A stretch of DNA of 54,957 nt from contig CALXVS010000008.1 of NCBI GenBank assembly GCA_944392145.1, positions 1 to 54,957 on the forward strand. The letters run 5' to 3'. Made by a program: the position numbers and the translations under genes. The DNA comes from an uncultured Alphaproteobacteria bacterium (lineage in GTDB: Bacteria; Pseudomonadota; Alphaproteobacteria; CAAHEQ01; UBA3637). Below the pieces are notes generated by a model, which worked only from the letters and a program-made list of their open reading frames with translations, was not told the origin of the DNA and searched no databases. This document shows, piece after piece, positions 1-7,145 of the stretch (position 1 is the stretch's first letter; each line of letters opens with the position of its first letter).

Positions 1-58
1 TTATTTTGGGGATGTGACAACATCCCCCATTCCCCCATAAAAACAACGTGTTAAAAGT
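1..58. repeat. conserved left flank of invertible module A
   Basis: The stretch ending CATAAAAACAACGTGTTAAA just before the first crossover site recurs almost unchanged at 32066-32109 and 42838-42879, ahead of the other two pilin-like genes. It is therefore part of a shared module and not random intergenic DNA. The preceding bases, with a GGGGATGTGA motif, match the dispersed repeat at 42830. The window begins inside this repeat, so its full extent to the left is unknown. Confidence 0.75.
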
Positions 59-84
59 GTTACAAAAAGGTTCCTTTATGAAAC
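59..84 (+). repeat. 26-bp inversion site A-left, core TT at 71-72
   Basis: Half-site GTTACAAAAAGG, core TT, half-site CCTTTATGAAAC. The two arms are imperfect inverted copies around a non-palindromic dinucleotide, which is the layout of serine-invertase crossover sites such as hix (known family feature). Its partner is the site at 192-217, whose core reads AA, so the two sites are in inverted orientation. Confidence 0.8.
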
Positions 85-203
85 GCCGTCCAAACGGATA
101 GAAGACTTATCGGATATTTTTTAAAAAACAGATTGATTCTTAAGGGATTCTTTTGTTTTATACTTTTTATAGACAAACATAAAAAAACGGTTGCAAAAAA
201 AGG
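73..203. other. 131-bp invertible promoter segment, module A orientation
   Basis: This segment between the two cores is the reverse complement of 32124-32254; by eye only 2 of 131 positions differ, both in the terminal half-site. Both loci sit ahead of a pilin-like gene, so the same cassette is present in opposite orientations. In this orientation a good -10 hexamer, TATACT at 159-164, points toward the pilin gene. I infer this may be the ON state. Neither expression nor inversion can be seen directly from one sequence. Confidence 0.85.
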
Positions 204-220
204 AACCTTTATGTTACACT
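191..220 (+). promoter_or_regulatory. candidate promoter spanning the crossover, pilin A
   Basis: TTGCAA at 191-196 and TACACT at 215-220 are separated by 18 bp and straddle the crossover core. The -35 lies inside the invertible segment and the -10 outside it. At locus B the equivalent pair is TTACAA and TACACT with a 16-bp spacer. Inversion would therefore exchange the -35 and change the spacer. The promoter assignment is inferred from hexamer similarity only. Confidence 0.45.
192..217 (-). repeat. 26-bp inversion site A-right, core AA at 204-205
   Basis: Half-site TGCAAAAAAAGG, core AA, half-site CCTTTATGTTAC. Relative to 59-84 the core is reversed, so recombination between the two sites would invert the intervening 131 bp. 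The outer half-site, ending GTTAC before ACTG, is identical to that of the right-hand site at 32243-32268. Confidence 0.8.
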
Positions 221-260
221 GCTAAGCATCTGTTTATACGTACCATAACGGGGGATTCAT

Positions 261-1451
261 ATGATGAAAAAAGACATAACGACACAAACACTTTTATCCA
301 CAGACACCGGTCGCAGCATGGTAGAGATGTTGGGCACGTTGGCGATTATCGGCGTATTAAGCATTGCCGGCATTGCGGGATACCGCTATGCCCTGACCAA
401 ATACAAAGCCAATGAGACGATGGATGAACTGAACAAGCGGGCAGTAGTCTATGCGACGCAGGTATTACAAAACGACTTGGCCGCAGACACAGTTTTAAAC
501 GACGGCGAGTTTGGAGACAAAACCACATTGGGGTATGATGTGGAAGCGGTTGTTTCCCCGTATGAAAGCGAGTTTGAAATCGTTTTAACCAATTATCCGT
601 CAGAGGTATGTCGCGATATTTTAAAAAATTACACTGTTCCGTTAGAGATTATTATCGGGAACACGCGGTATAATCGGGATTCGGATAATGTCACAATTTG
701 CGGGGAAGAAAGTGCGCCCGAAACCGTGTTTGTCTATGCCGCGGATTTAGACGACAATGCCTATGAAGAAACGGATTACCCGTATGAGGAGACGTATGGG
801 GTCTGTTCGCCCGGGGTTGAATTTAAAAGCGGGTCCACATGTTATCCGTGCGATGAAGCGGGACACTATGTGTTGTCGGATGACGAAGAATACAGTTTGT
901 GTTCTGCCTGCGGACGTGATGTGTTCCAGGGCGGCAGCGGCGGAAATGTTTATCAAGATTCCAAACGATATCGCTATTGTGCGCCCGCCTGCCGTTCCGG
1001 GCAAGTCTATCATATGGGGCAGCAACAATGCGTTACCCCTCCCTGTCAAACGAATGCCGATTGTGACGGCGGGAAATATTGCAAATTAGATGCCAAGCAA
1101 AATGGGGAAACACCTTATGCTAAACCGCAATATGGAACGTGTGAAAATCCGTCGGGACGCAAAAAAGTATTTGAAGGATATGGTACTTATATACTCTCAA
1201 ATGTAAAAATGAATTGGTGGAGTGCCGGGAATTTTTGTGAAGCTTTAGGTGGGGAACAAGTCAGTGAATCCGAGTTCCGTGATACGACTTTAAGAGATTT
1301 ATGGGCAACTTATGGTGCTTATGGTGCTTGGTTTCGGGAAAATACGACTCTTACGGGACGTGGGGTTTACCTTTCTAGAAAGTATACCGGTGCTAATTAT
1401 AAAAACGATACCGTAAATTGGGTGGGTGCTTTTTGTAAACTTCCTTCTTAA
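261..1451 (+). CDS. cysteine-rich type IV pilin-like surface protein A
   Basis: This 396-residue protein has a short basic leader, a prepilin-type signal (TGRSMVEML, cleavage predicted after Gly17, Glu at +5) and a roughly 20-residue hydrophobic helix. That is the N-terminus of type IV pilins and pseudopilins, which are processed by prepilin peptidase and assembled at the envelope. The middle carries many Cys in CxxC-like spacing (about residues 190-300). The C-terminal domain opens with NWWSAGNFCEAL and ends with a Cys. The first 60 residues are very similar to those of the proteins at 32310 and 43081, while the rest diverges. ATG at 261 or 264 can start translation; the leader holds a GGGGG run. 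It lies downstream of a putative invertible promoter, so phase-variable expression is likely (inference). A role in adhesion is plausible but unproven. Confidence 0.8.
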   Translation: MMKKDITTQTLLSTDTGRSMVEMLGTLAIIGVLSIAGIAGYRYALTKYKANETMDELNKRAVVYATQVLQNDLAADTVLNDGEFGDKTTLGYDVEAVVSPYESEFEIVLTNYPSEVCRDILKNYTVPLEIIIGNTRYNRDSDNVTICGEESAPETVFVYAADLDDNAYEETDYPYEETYGVCSPGVEFKSGSTCYPCDEAGHYVLSDDEEYSLCSACGRDVFQGGSGGNVYQDSKRYRYCAPACRSGQVYHMGQQQCVTPPCQTNADCDGGKYCKLDAKQNGETPYAKPQYGTCENPSGRKKVFEGYGTYILSNVKMNWWSAGNFCEALGGEQVSESEFRDTTLRDLWATYGAYGAWFRENTTLTGRGVYLSRKYTGANYKNDTVNWVGAFCKLPS

Positions 1452-1501
1452 ACGTCTTTTTATCATGTTTTTTTATAGAAAGCAGCCGTAAAAAGAAATA
1501 C

Positions 1502-1530
1502 TTGACAAAAAAGATAAAAGCCGCTATAAC
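1502..1530 (+). promoter_or_regulatory. sigma-70-type promoter, possibly leaderless
   Basis: TTGACA at 1502-1507, a 17-bp spacer and TATAAC at 1525-1530. The expected transcription start (about 1537) falls within a few bases of the ATG at 1539. The transcript would therefore be nearly leaderless. Confidence 0.65.
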
Positions 1531-1538
1531 CATATCTT

Positions 1539-1824
1539 ATGACGTTATATGCAAAGGAAACAAATCTGCTTTATCACGGCACACGAGCGGTGTTTGATGT
1601 GTTTCGGCCGCACAGCCATTTTGGCAGTTTGGAAGCTGCCGAACAGATTTTAATGTTTCCCACCCAAAAAAAAGAGATTGTAACGGCGCGGCATGAAATG
1701 CGCGTCGGGATGATGCAAGTTCAAACGCCGATTGACCCGTCATGAACGTGAAACGGAATGTGGCTTTGAACGATTTATGGCATGCCGTATTCATGAAAAA
1801 AAAGAGTTATATCGGGATATGTAG
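1539..1824 (+). pseudogene. frameshifted ADP-ribosyltransferase-like fragment
   Basis: The reading frame from ATG 1539 runs for 68 codons to a stop at 1743-1745. It contains YHGTRAVFDVF, then HFG and a following Ala-rich helix, a pattern seen at the N-terminus of small phage-type ADP-ribosyltransferase-like domains (recognition by motif only). After the stop, a +1 frame continues from 1741 with a protein-like sequence (RETECGFERFMACRIHEKK) to a stop at 1822-1824. This suggests that one frameshift broke a longer gene. It still has a strong promoter. It could instead be a genuine 68-residue protein; the family call is weak. Confidence 0.4.
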
Positions 1825-1911
1825 CGGGATTATTAAAAAAAGCTTGAAATCCGTTATGGTTTATGATTAAAACGTACCCAGTTATTGCAACCCATCATTC
1901 AAAAGGAGTTT

Positions 1912-2499
1912 ATGATGAAAAAAACAGCGATGGTTTTGGCGTTGTCCGTTTTTGCGGCGTGTGCGGCACAGGCGGCAGAGCCCTATGTCGGATTTAAAAC
2001 CGGTTCGGCCAGGCTTATTAATAATCCCCGGCACGAAGCGCGCCAGGCCGATACCAAAATGTTTTGGGGGGTGGTCGCCGGCTATCGGTTAGATGATGTG
2101 TTAAAGGGATTGGCGGTTGATGCGGAATATACCTATCGCCCCGATGCATCGGGTGACACGACAGCGGGAGAACATGCCAAGTTTCGGACACAGTCGTTGA
2201 TGTTGAATGCGTATTATGATATACCTGTTTCTGAATGTCGGATTAAACCATATGTCAACTTGGGCGCCGGAATCAGCCAAAACCGCCGGACGGTGACAAC
2301 CGATACGTCTTATGACAAAAAAAGGGCGGATCAATTCACTTATGCCGTGGGCGGCGGGGTGCGTATTATTAATTTGTTTGTAAAAACCGATGCTTTGATT
2401 GGCGCGCGTTATGTGGATGCGGGGGACATGTCGGTTGGCGGTGATAAAGTGGATTTTCGGTCAAAAGAAATTTATTTCGGCCTGAATTATAAATTTTAA
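1912..2499 (+). CDS. outer membrane beta-barrel protein
   Basis: The protein is about 195 residues long, beginning MMKKTAMVLALSVFAACAAQ, a clear Sec signal peptide with cleavage near AQAA. The start at 1912 (or 1915) is preferred over the upstream ATG at 1885 because AAAAGGAG lies 7-8 bases before it and the signal peptide begins there. The mature part alternates polar and hydrophobic residues, has Gly/Tyr-rich strands (PYVNLGAGIS, YAVGGGVRI) and ends in KF with an aromatic terminal residue, as in OmpA/Opa-type small barrels. It is followed 15 bp later by a second outer-membrane-like gene, so the two may be co-transcribed. Substrate and role are unknown. Confidence 0.75.
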   Translation: MMKKTAMVLALSVFAACAAQAAEPYVGFKTGSARLINNPRHEARQADTKMFWGVVAGYRLDDVLKGLAVDAEYTYRPDASGDTTAGEHAKFRTQSLMLNAYYDIPVSECRIKPYVNLGAGISQNRRTVTTDTSYDKKRADQFTYAVGGGVRIINLFVKTDALIGARYVDAGDMSVGGDKVDFRSKEIYFGLNYKF

Positions 2500-2514
2500 A
2501 GAAAGGAAAAACAG

Positions 2515-3399
2515 ATGAAGCAATTAAAACGGGCACTTCTTTTGGGAAGTGTTGGTGTGCTTGTTTCGTTGGCTGCCGCAGCACAGGAAGCACCGGCAGA
2601 AGCAAAAGAAAATACCGGTTCATGGGCGTTTAATGTGCGCCGAATTGGATTAGAATTGTCCAAAACGGATGTGAAAAACGGCAAGGAATATGCCAATTCG
2701 CCCGTTTCAGCGTTGAATGCCGACAGTCAAACCGTTATTAAAGGCGTTTGGGATACGGTATTGGGGTATAACGATGCCCATTCACGTTGGAACAATTCGT
2801 TGTTTATGGAATATGGAAAAACAAAGCAGGAAGACATTGACGGCGTTGAAACAAAGAATGAAACAGCGGATACGATTTTACTGTCAACCGATTATGCACG
2901 TAAAGTATGGCGTGCCTGGTCGGCGGATGTCGGGCCGTTTGTTAATTTGGCGTATCAAACCGAATTTACCAAAAATAATGATGCACCGCGCACCAAAACA
3001 GTGCGTGGTATGGCGGGTTTGAAATTGTTTGAAGGCAAAGTCGTTAAAGATTTATATATCGCGGGTGTCGGTGAATATGATATGACTTATTCCGAACATG
3101 TCAGTAAATCGGCCGGGGAAATCGGTTGGCGATTGGAATATCCGTTTAAAGAGGATGTTTCCTTTAAAACGGATGGTTATTTTCGCCGGTATTTCAGTTA
3201 CAGCAAATACATCGGCACCGATTTGGAATATGATTTGAATCTGACCGCGCGCATGGACGTTAATTTGACAAAAACATTGTCGTTTGGGCCGTATGTATCC
3301 TATCGTCGGGCGCAAGATCGTGAAAATTCGGTTGCGGGCAGTAATTTTATGATCGGCTTGTCATTCAGTTATATTGACCTGTTTAATTTAACAAAGTAA
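2515..3399 (+). CDS. predicted outer membrane protein, unknown function
   Basis: This 294-residue protein has a Sec signal peptide (LLLGSVGVLVSLAAAAQ, residues 9-25). Many beta-strand-like alternating segments rich in Tyr, Phe and Asp follow, such as YIAGVGEYDMTYSEH and FGPYVSYRRAQD. The last strand (MIGLSFSYIDLF) fits a C-terminal barrel strand. AAGGAAA precedes the ATG. It sits directly after another barrel protein and 13 bp before mscL, which points to an envelope operon. I do not recognise a specific family; a porin or surface barrel is the most that can be said. Confidence 0.65.
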   Translation: MKQLKRALLLGSVGVLVSLAAAAQEAPAEAKENTGSWAFNVRRIGLELSKTDVKNGKEYANSPVSALNADSQTVIKGVWDTVLGYNDAHSRWNNSLFMEYGKTKQEDIDGVETKNETADTILLSTDYARKVWRAWSADVGPFVNLAYQTEFTKNNDAPRTKTVRGMAGLKLFEGKVVKDLYIAGVGEYDMTYSEHVSKSAGEIGWRLEYPFKEDVSFKTDGYFRRYFSYSKYIGTDLEYDLNLTARMDVNLTKTLSFGPYVSYRRAQDRENSVAGSNFMIGLSFSYIDLFNLTK

Positions 3400-3412
3400 G
3401 GGATAGTGAAAG

Positions 3413-3892
3413 ATGATTAAAAATATTTTATCGGAATTTAAAAAATTTGCTATGCGCGGCAACGTCATGGATATGGCGGTCGGTATCATTATCGGGGCGG
3501 CTTTTGGCAAGATTGTTGATTCGTTGGTGAAAGACATTATTATGCCGCCGCTGGGCATTTTATTGGGGAAAATTGATTTTGCCAATTTGTTTTTTGTGTT
3601 GAAAAACGGGGCGGTTGATGCCGGTCCATATGCTTCGTTAGAGGCCGCTAAAACCGCTGGTGCCGTCACGTTGAATGCGGGCGCGTTTTTAAATACGGTG
3701 ATCAGTTTTATTATTGTGGCATTTGCGGTCTTTATGTTGATTAAAGCCATGAACACCCTGCAGGCCAAGATGGACAAAGATGAAGCGAAAGCCGAATCGG
3801 CCGCGCCCACAACAAAGGAATGCCCCTTTTGCTGCACAACAATTCCGGTTTGTGCCAAACGGTGCCCGAATTGCACATCTGATTTAAAGTAA
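3413..3892 (+). CDS. mscL: large-conductance mechanosensitive channel MscL with zinc ribbon
   Basis: This is the homopentameric inner-membrane channel that opens under membrane tension to release solutes during hypo-osmotic shock. The N-terminal amphipathic segment and TM1 are characteristic (FKKFAMRGNVMDMAVGIIIG followed by AAFGKIVDSLV). The periplasmic loop spans about residues 50-80, and TM2 (FIIVAFAVFMLIKAMN) about residues 100-118. At 159 residues it is longer than the usual ~136. The extra C-terminus holds CPFCCTTIPVCAKRCPNC, a CxxC...CxxC zinc-ribbon-like tail that is cytoplasmic in MscL topology. That tail also occurs in some other MscL proteins and does not change the assignment. A terminator follows at 3899. 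Confidence 0.95.
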   Translation: MIKNILSEFKKFAMRGNVMDMAVGIIIGAAFGKIVDSLVKDIIMPPLGILLGKIDFANLFFVLKNGAVDAGPYASLEAAKTAGAVTLNAGAFLNTVISFIIVAFAVFMLIKAMNTLQAKMDKDEAKAESAAPTTKECPFCCTTIPVCAKRCPNCTSDLK

Positions 3893-3898
3893 CCATAT

Positions 3899-3941
3899 AA
3901 AGGGAAAGACGCTTTTAAACGGCGTTTTCCCCTTTTTTTTT
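3899..3941 (+). terminator. rho-independent terminator after mscL
   Basis: The stem GGGAAAGACGC / GCGTTTTCCC has the loop TTTTAAACG and is followed by a run of nine T. It ends the envelope-protein transcription unit. Confidence 0.85.
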
Positions 3942-3953
3942 AAGGATTTTTAT

Positions 3954-4133
3954 ATGAAAAAAACACAAACTTTACCCAAAAACAAGCCCGATTTATCGGT
4001 TCAGGCAGATTTGAATACAATCATCACCCAAGGGTTATCGCGATTGGCGTGGTTTCATAATGGGCGATACCTTATCAAACGCACGCCCCCTTTAAACATG
4101 ATATCCGAAAAGAAAAAACGCGTGCGGGAATAA
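3954..4133 (+). CDS. small hypothetical basic protein (59 aa)
   Basis: The frame ATG 3954 to TAA 4131 encodes 59 residues starting MKKTQTLPKNKPDLSVQ, with AAGGA 9 bp upstream. It is bracketed by two terminators. A central stretch (LSRLAWFHNGRYLIKRTPP) is followed by a basic tail. No signal peptide, membrane segment or recognisable family is seen. Spacing and ribosome-binding site support a real gene, but length and lack of homology knowledge keep confidence moderate. Confidence 0.45.
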   Translation: MKKTQTLPKNKPDLSVQADLNTIITQGLSRLAWFHNGRYLIKRTPPLNMISEKKKRVRE

Positions 4134-4157
4134 GGTGATTTTTAGCGGATAAAAAAG

Positions 4158-4189
4158 CTTGTTGGCCTTAATTGCCGGCAGGTTTTTTT
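4158..4189 (+). terminator. terminator-like hairpin
   Basis: CTTGTTGGC pairs with GCCGGCAGG (several G-T pairs) around a CTTAATT loop and is followed by seven T. It follows the 59-residue ORF. Confidence 0.6.
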
Positions 4190-4255
4190 ATGGCTGTATG
4201 TCTGGATGTTTTGTTCATGAAAGGCATCGGATAGGGGGCTTTTCTTAAAAAACAA

Positions 4256-4284
4256 TTGACAAAATGGGGAAAGGCGGGTATAAT
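4256..4284 (+). promoter_or_regulatory. consensus sigma-70 promoter of gltX
   Basis: A perfect TTGACA (4256-4261), a 17-bp spacer and a perfect TATAAT (4279-4284), about 30 bp ahead of the gltX start. Confidence 0.9.
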
Positions 4285-4313
4285 ACCTTTATTTTTTACT
4301 TATAAAGGATTGA

Positions 4314-5963
4314 ATGATGACACCCGAAATTTTGCAAAAGTTATTTCCCGTTGCGTTACCCGATGTGGCCGCGATTGAAGCACAATATCCGCCGCGGCAA
4401 TTGCAACCGGGGCAAAAGGTCACCCGTGTTGCCCCCAGCCCGACGGGATATTTGCATATTGGTGCATTATATGCGGGGCTTGTTTCCGAGCGTGTGGCAC
4501 ATCAAAGTGACGGTCTTTTTTATTTGCGGGTGGAAGATACGGACCAAAAACGGTTGGTGCCGGAAGCGGTTGACATTATTACCAAGGCGTATAATCGTTT
4601 CGGTATCTTTATTGACGAAGGGGTGTTGCCCGATGGGTCGGATAAGGGAGCATACGGCCCTTATACCCAATCAAAGCGGCGGTTGATTTATTTGGCCTAT
4701 GCCAAAAAATTGGTAGAAGAGGGGTTGGCCTATCCCTGCTTTTGTTCGGAAGAAGAGTTGACCGTTATGCGTAAGGTTCAAGAAAAGCAATCTTTGCGCC
4801 CCGGTTATTATGGTCGGTTTGCCAAGTGTCGGCATCTGACGGATGCGCAGATTTTGGAAAACTTAAACGCGGGCAAACCCTATGTTTTGCGGTTTAAATC
4901 GCCCGGCAATTCCGAAAAAAGGCTGCAGGTGAAAGATTTGATGAAAGGGGAATTGAGTTTGCCCGAAAACGATTTAGATATCGTTTTGATTAAAGGGGAT
5001 GGGTTGCCGATGTATCATTTTGCACATGCCGTGGATGATCATTTGATGGGGACAACACACGTTATTCGGGGGGATGAATGGTTGTCATCCGTGCCGTTAC
5101 ATATTCAATTGTTTGTTGCGTTGGGGTGGAAAGCCCCGAAATACGGGCACTATGCGCCATTGCAGAAATTGGATAATGGGAACAAACGTAAAATCAGCAA
5201 ACGGTATGATCCGGAAGCAAATGTCATGTTTTTTGTGGAAAAGGGATATCCGGAAGCGGCGGTGATTGAATACTTGATGAATTTGATTAATGCCGCGTTT
5301 GAGGATTGGCGGCGAACCAACCCCGATAAAAAGGCATTTGAGTTTCAAATGAATTTCAATAAAATTTCCAATACGGGGGGGGCATTGTTTGATTTTCAAA
5401 AATTAAACAGTATTTCCAAGGATGTGATTGCCCGGATGAGTGCAGCCGAGGTATACGATGCCGTTTTAGCGTGGGCGTCGGCGTATCGGCCCGATTTTGC
5501 CGCCCGCATGAATGCCAATCGGGAATACATGATCCGTATTTTTGATATTGAACGGAACATCGGTAAAAAATCGCGTAAGGATTTTATTAAGTGGGAGGAT
5601 ATCCCGGCGGATGTCTCCTATTTTTTTGATGACTTGTTGGATTTGTCGCACAACAAGGAATTGCTTGAATCGGTTAATCTTGTGGATATTCAACAAATTG
5701 CAGCCGATTTTGCCGCCCTTTATGACGAATCGGATGATAAGGATACTTGGTTTTCCAAAATTAAAACGGTTGCAGAAAAACATGGTTTTGCAGGAGATAT
5801 GAAAAGTTGGCGAGATAATCCCACCGCCTTTAAGGGCAGTGTGGCGGATGTCGCCAAAGTTTTGCGTGTGTTGGTGACGGGGCGTGATCAAACCCCCGAT
5901 TTACATGCGATTATGCGCTTGTTGGGTGCAAAGGTTGTGCAAAACAGGTTAATGAAAGTTTAA
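4314..5963 (+). CDS. gltX: glutamate--tRNA ligase
   Basis: It charges tRNA-Glu (and possibly tRNA-Gln if Gln-tRNA is made by amidation) with glutamate using ATP, in the cytoplasm. The class I signature HIGH appears in PSPTGYLHIGALYAG (about residues 42-56) and the KMSKS loop as RKISKR (about residue 293). A CFCSEEEL segment lies near residue 142 in the zinc-binding region of the family. At 549 residues it is longer than the usual 460-500 and resembles the longer clostridial-type enzymes more than typical alphaproteobacterial ones. This is an impression from the KLDNGNKRKISKRYDP region. ATG 4314 and 4317 are both possible, and GGA at 4307 fits the second slightly better. Confidence 0.95.
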   Translation: MMTPEILQKLFPVALPDVAAIEAQYPPRQLQPGQKVTRVAPSPTGYLHIGALYAGLVSERVAHQSDGLFYLRVEDTDQKRLVPEAVDIITKAYNRFGIFIDEGVLPDGSDKGAYGPYTQSKRRLIYLAYAKKLVEEGLAYPCFCSEEELTVMRKVQEKQSLRPGYYGRFAKCRHLTDAQILENLNAGKPYVLRFKSPGNSEKRLQVKDLMKGELSLPENDLDIVLIKGDGLPMYHFAHAVDDHLMGTTHVIRGDEWLSSVPLHIQLFVALGWKAPKYGHYAPLQKLDNGNKRKISKRYDPEANVMFFVEKGYPEAAVIEYLMNLINAAFEDWRRTNPDKKAFEFQMNFNKISNTGGALFDFQKLNSISKDVIARMSAAEVYDAVLAWASAYRPDFAARMNANREYMIRIFDIERNIGKKSRKDFIKWEDIPADVSYFFDDLLDLSHNKELLESVNLVDIQQIAADFAALYDESDDKDTWFSKIKTVAEKHGFAGDMKSWRDNPTAFKGSVADVAKVLRVLVTGRDQTPDLHAIMRLLGAKVVQNRLMKV

Positions 5964-5979
5964 AGAAAGGAGAACAATT

Positions 5980-6822
5980 ATGTCTTTAAAGCAAGCGTCA
6001 GATACGGCGTTAAAAACATTTGAAGAATTTAAAAAAAAATCACTTGAAAACTTACGCGCCGGTGCGTATCAGGTAAAGCGTGCTGTAACACGTCCTTATT
6101 ATACGGAAAAATTGATTGAGGCTTGTTTTGAAAACGGGTATCGGTCCGGGTATGTGCGGGATGCTGTTAAAAACGGGGCGGACGTGAATGTGTTGCATCC
6201 CACGAATGACCAATCGTTATTGATGTTGGCGGCGCGGCGTGAAGATTTGGATATGATGCAATTTGCTTTGGCACATGGTGCTCGTATCAATCAATGTAAT
6301 TCAAAAGGTCAAACAGCCTTAATGATGGCGATGCCCAAAAAACCGGAAATTGCCGCTTTTTTGATTGAAAACGGGGCTGATATTTCTGCCCAAAGCCGGG
6401 ACGGGCGTTTCGTTGTGGATTGGGCATCCTTGTTCGGGCGGGATGATCAGGTTAAAATGTTGTTGGATAAGAGGGCGCCTTTTTCCGATCATGCTTTACG
6501 TGCGGCTGTTGTAAACGGTCAAACCCGTTGTGTTAAGTTGTTGTTGGCCGCCGGTGCCGATGTGCATGCCCAGGGGATAGATGGTGAACGGATGCTTGTT
6601 TTGGCGGCCAAAAAAGGGTTTGTCAATATGGTGGATGAGTTATTGAAAAAAGAAACCGATATGGCAACGATTTATCAGGCTCTTCAGGTTGCCGTTGAAA
6701 AAGAACATCTGCAAACGATTGCTACGCTTAAAAAAGCGTTAAAGCAAGTTCAAGACAATTCAACTGTCGCTTTGGCACATCGTGCTGAACAGTTAAAAAA
6801 CCGCGGGCATTCATTTTTTTAA
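5980..6822 (+). CDS. ankyrin repeat protein
   Basis: This 280-residue protein is built largely of ankyrin repeats. Recognisable units are DQSLLMLAARREDLDMMQFA, KGQTALMMAMPKKPEIAAFL, a third at about residues 135-165, and GERMLVLAAKKGFVNMVDEL. Ankyrin repeats mediate protein-protein contacts. A basic amphipathic N-terminus (about 45 residues) precedes them and there is no signal peptide. AAAGGAG lies just ahead of the ATG, 16 bp after gltX, so it is probably co-transcribed with gltX. Ankyrin proteins are common in host-associated alphaproteobacteria and are sometimes effectors, but nothing here shows secretion. Confidence 0.8.
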   Translation: MSLKQASDTALKTFEEFKKKSLENLRAGAYQVKRAVTRPYYTEKLIEACFENGYRSGYVRDAVKNGADVNVLHPTNDQSLLMLAARREDLDMMQFALAHGARINQCNSKGQTALMMAMPKKPEIAAFLIENGADISAQSRDGRFVVDWASLFGRDDQVKMLLDKRAPFSDHALRAAVVNGQTRCVKLLLAAGADVHAQGIDGERMLVLAAKKGFVNMVDELLKKETDMATIYQALQVAVEKEHLQTIATLKKALKQVQDNSTVALAHRAEQLKNRGHSFF

Positions 6823-6828
6823 TTGTAT

Positions 6829-6866
6829 AAAAAGCCCCTCTTTATTTTAAGCAGGGGCTTTTTTTA
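6829..6866. terminator. bidirectional terminator
   Basis: The hairpin AAAGCCCCT ... AGGGGCTTTTTT lies between the convergent ankyrin and DUF3126 genes. It has A and T tracts on both sides, so it can serve both strands. Confidence 0.85.
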
Positions 6867-7082
6867 GGCATTATCCAGGTCTTCTTTTAAAATAGACATG
6901 TTCCAATCATAGGAAATTTCCCCCTCGTCATTGTTTTTATAAACAACCCCGATAAATTCTTTGCCCACGTAAACCTCGGCCGGGGCATCGTTTTGTCCGA
7001 CACCCGGTTTAACGGCAATTTCGGGATTCCAAAACAGTTGTTGCAGATAGGTTTGCAGTTTTTTGATTTCTTCGTCTTTCAT
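6864..7082 (-). CDS. DUF3126 family protein
   Basis: This small acidic protein of 72 residues has the pattern EEIKKLQTYLQQLF, then EVYVGKEFIGVVY, then a C-terminal DWNMSILKEDL. It matches, from memory, the DUF3126 family of short proteins found mainly in Alphaproteobacteria. Function is unknown. It is transcribed divergently from dusA with about 60 bp between the starts. AAAGGGG precedes the ATG on the minus strand. Confidence 0.8.
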   Translation of the reverse strand: MKDEEIKKLQTYLQQLFWNPEIAVKPGVGQNDAPAEVYVGKEFIGVVYKNNDEGEISYDWNMSILKEDLDNA

Positions 7083-7145
7083 TGGGGGCCCCTTTCTTTT
7101 TTATTTGATTGAAACGATTTCTTGGGGTATTATAAAAAAAAGACA

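Noticed and set aside
1-260. Insertion sequence as the explanation for the shared upstream modules
   Set aside because: No transposase, no target-site duplications and exact 131-bp inversion between 2-bp cores; site-specific inversion explains the data better.
191-415. 74-codon frame overlapping the start of pilin A
   Set aside because: It begins inside the crossover site and is a shadow of the pilin gene in another frame.
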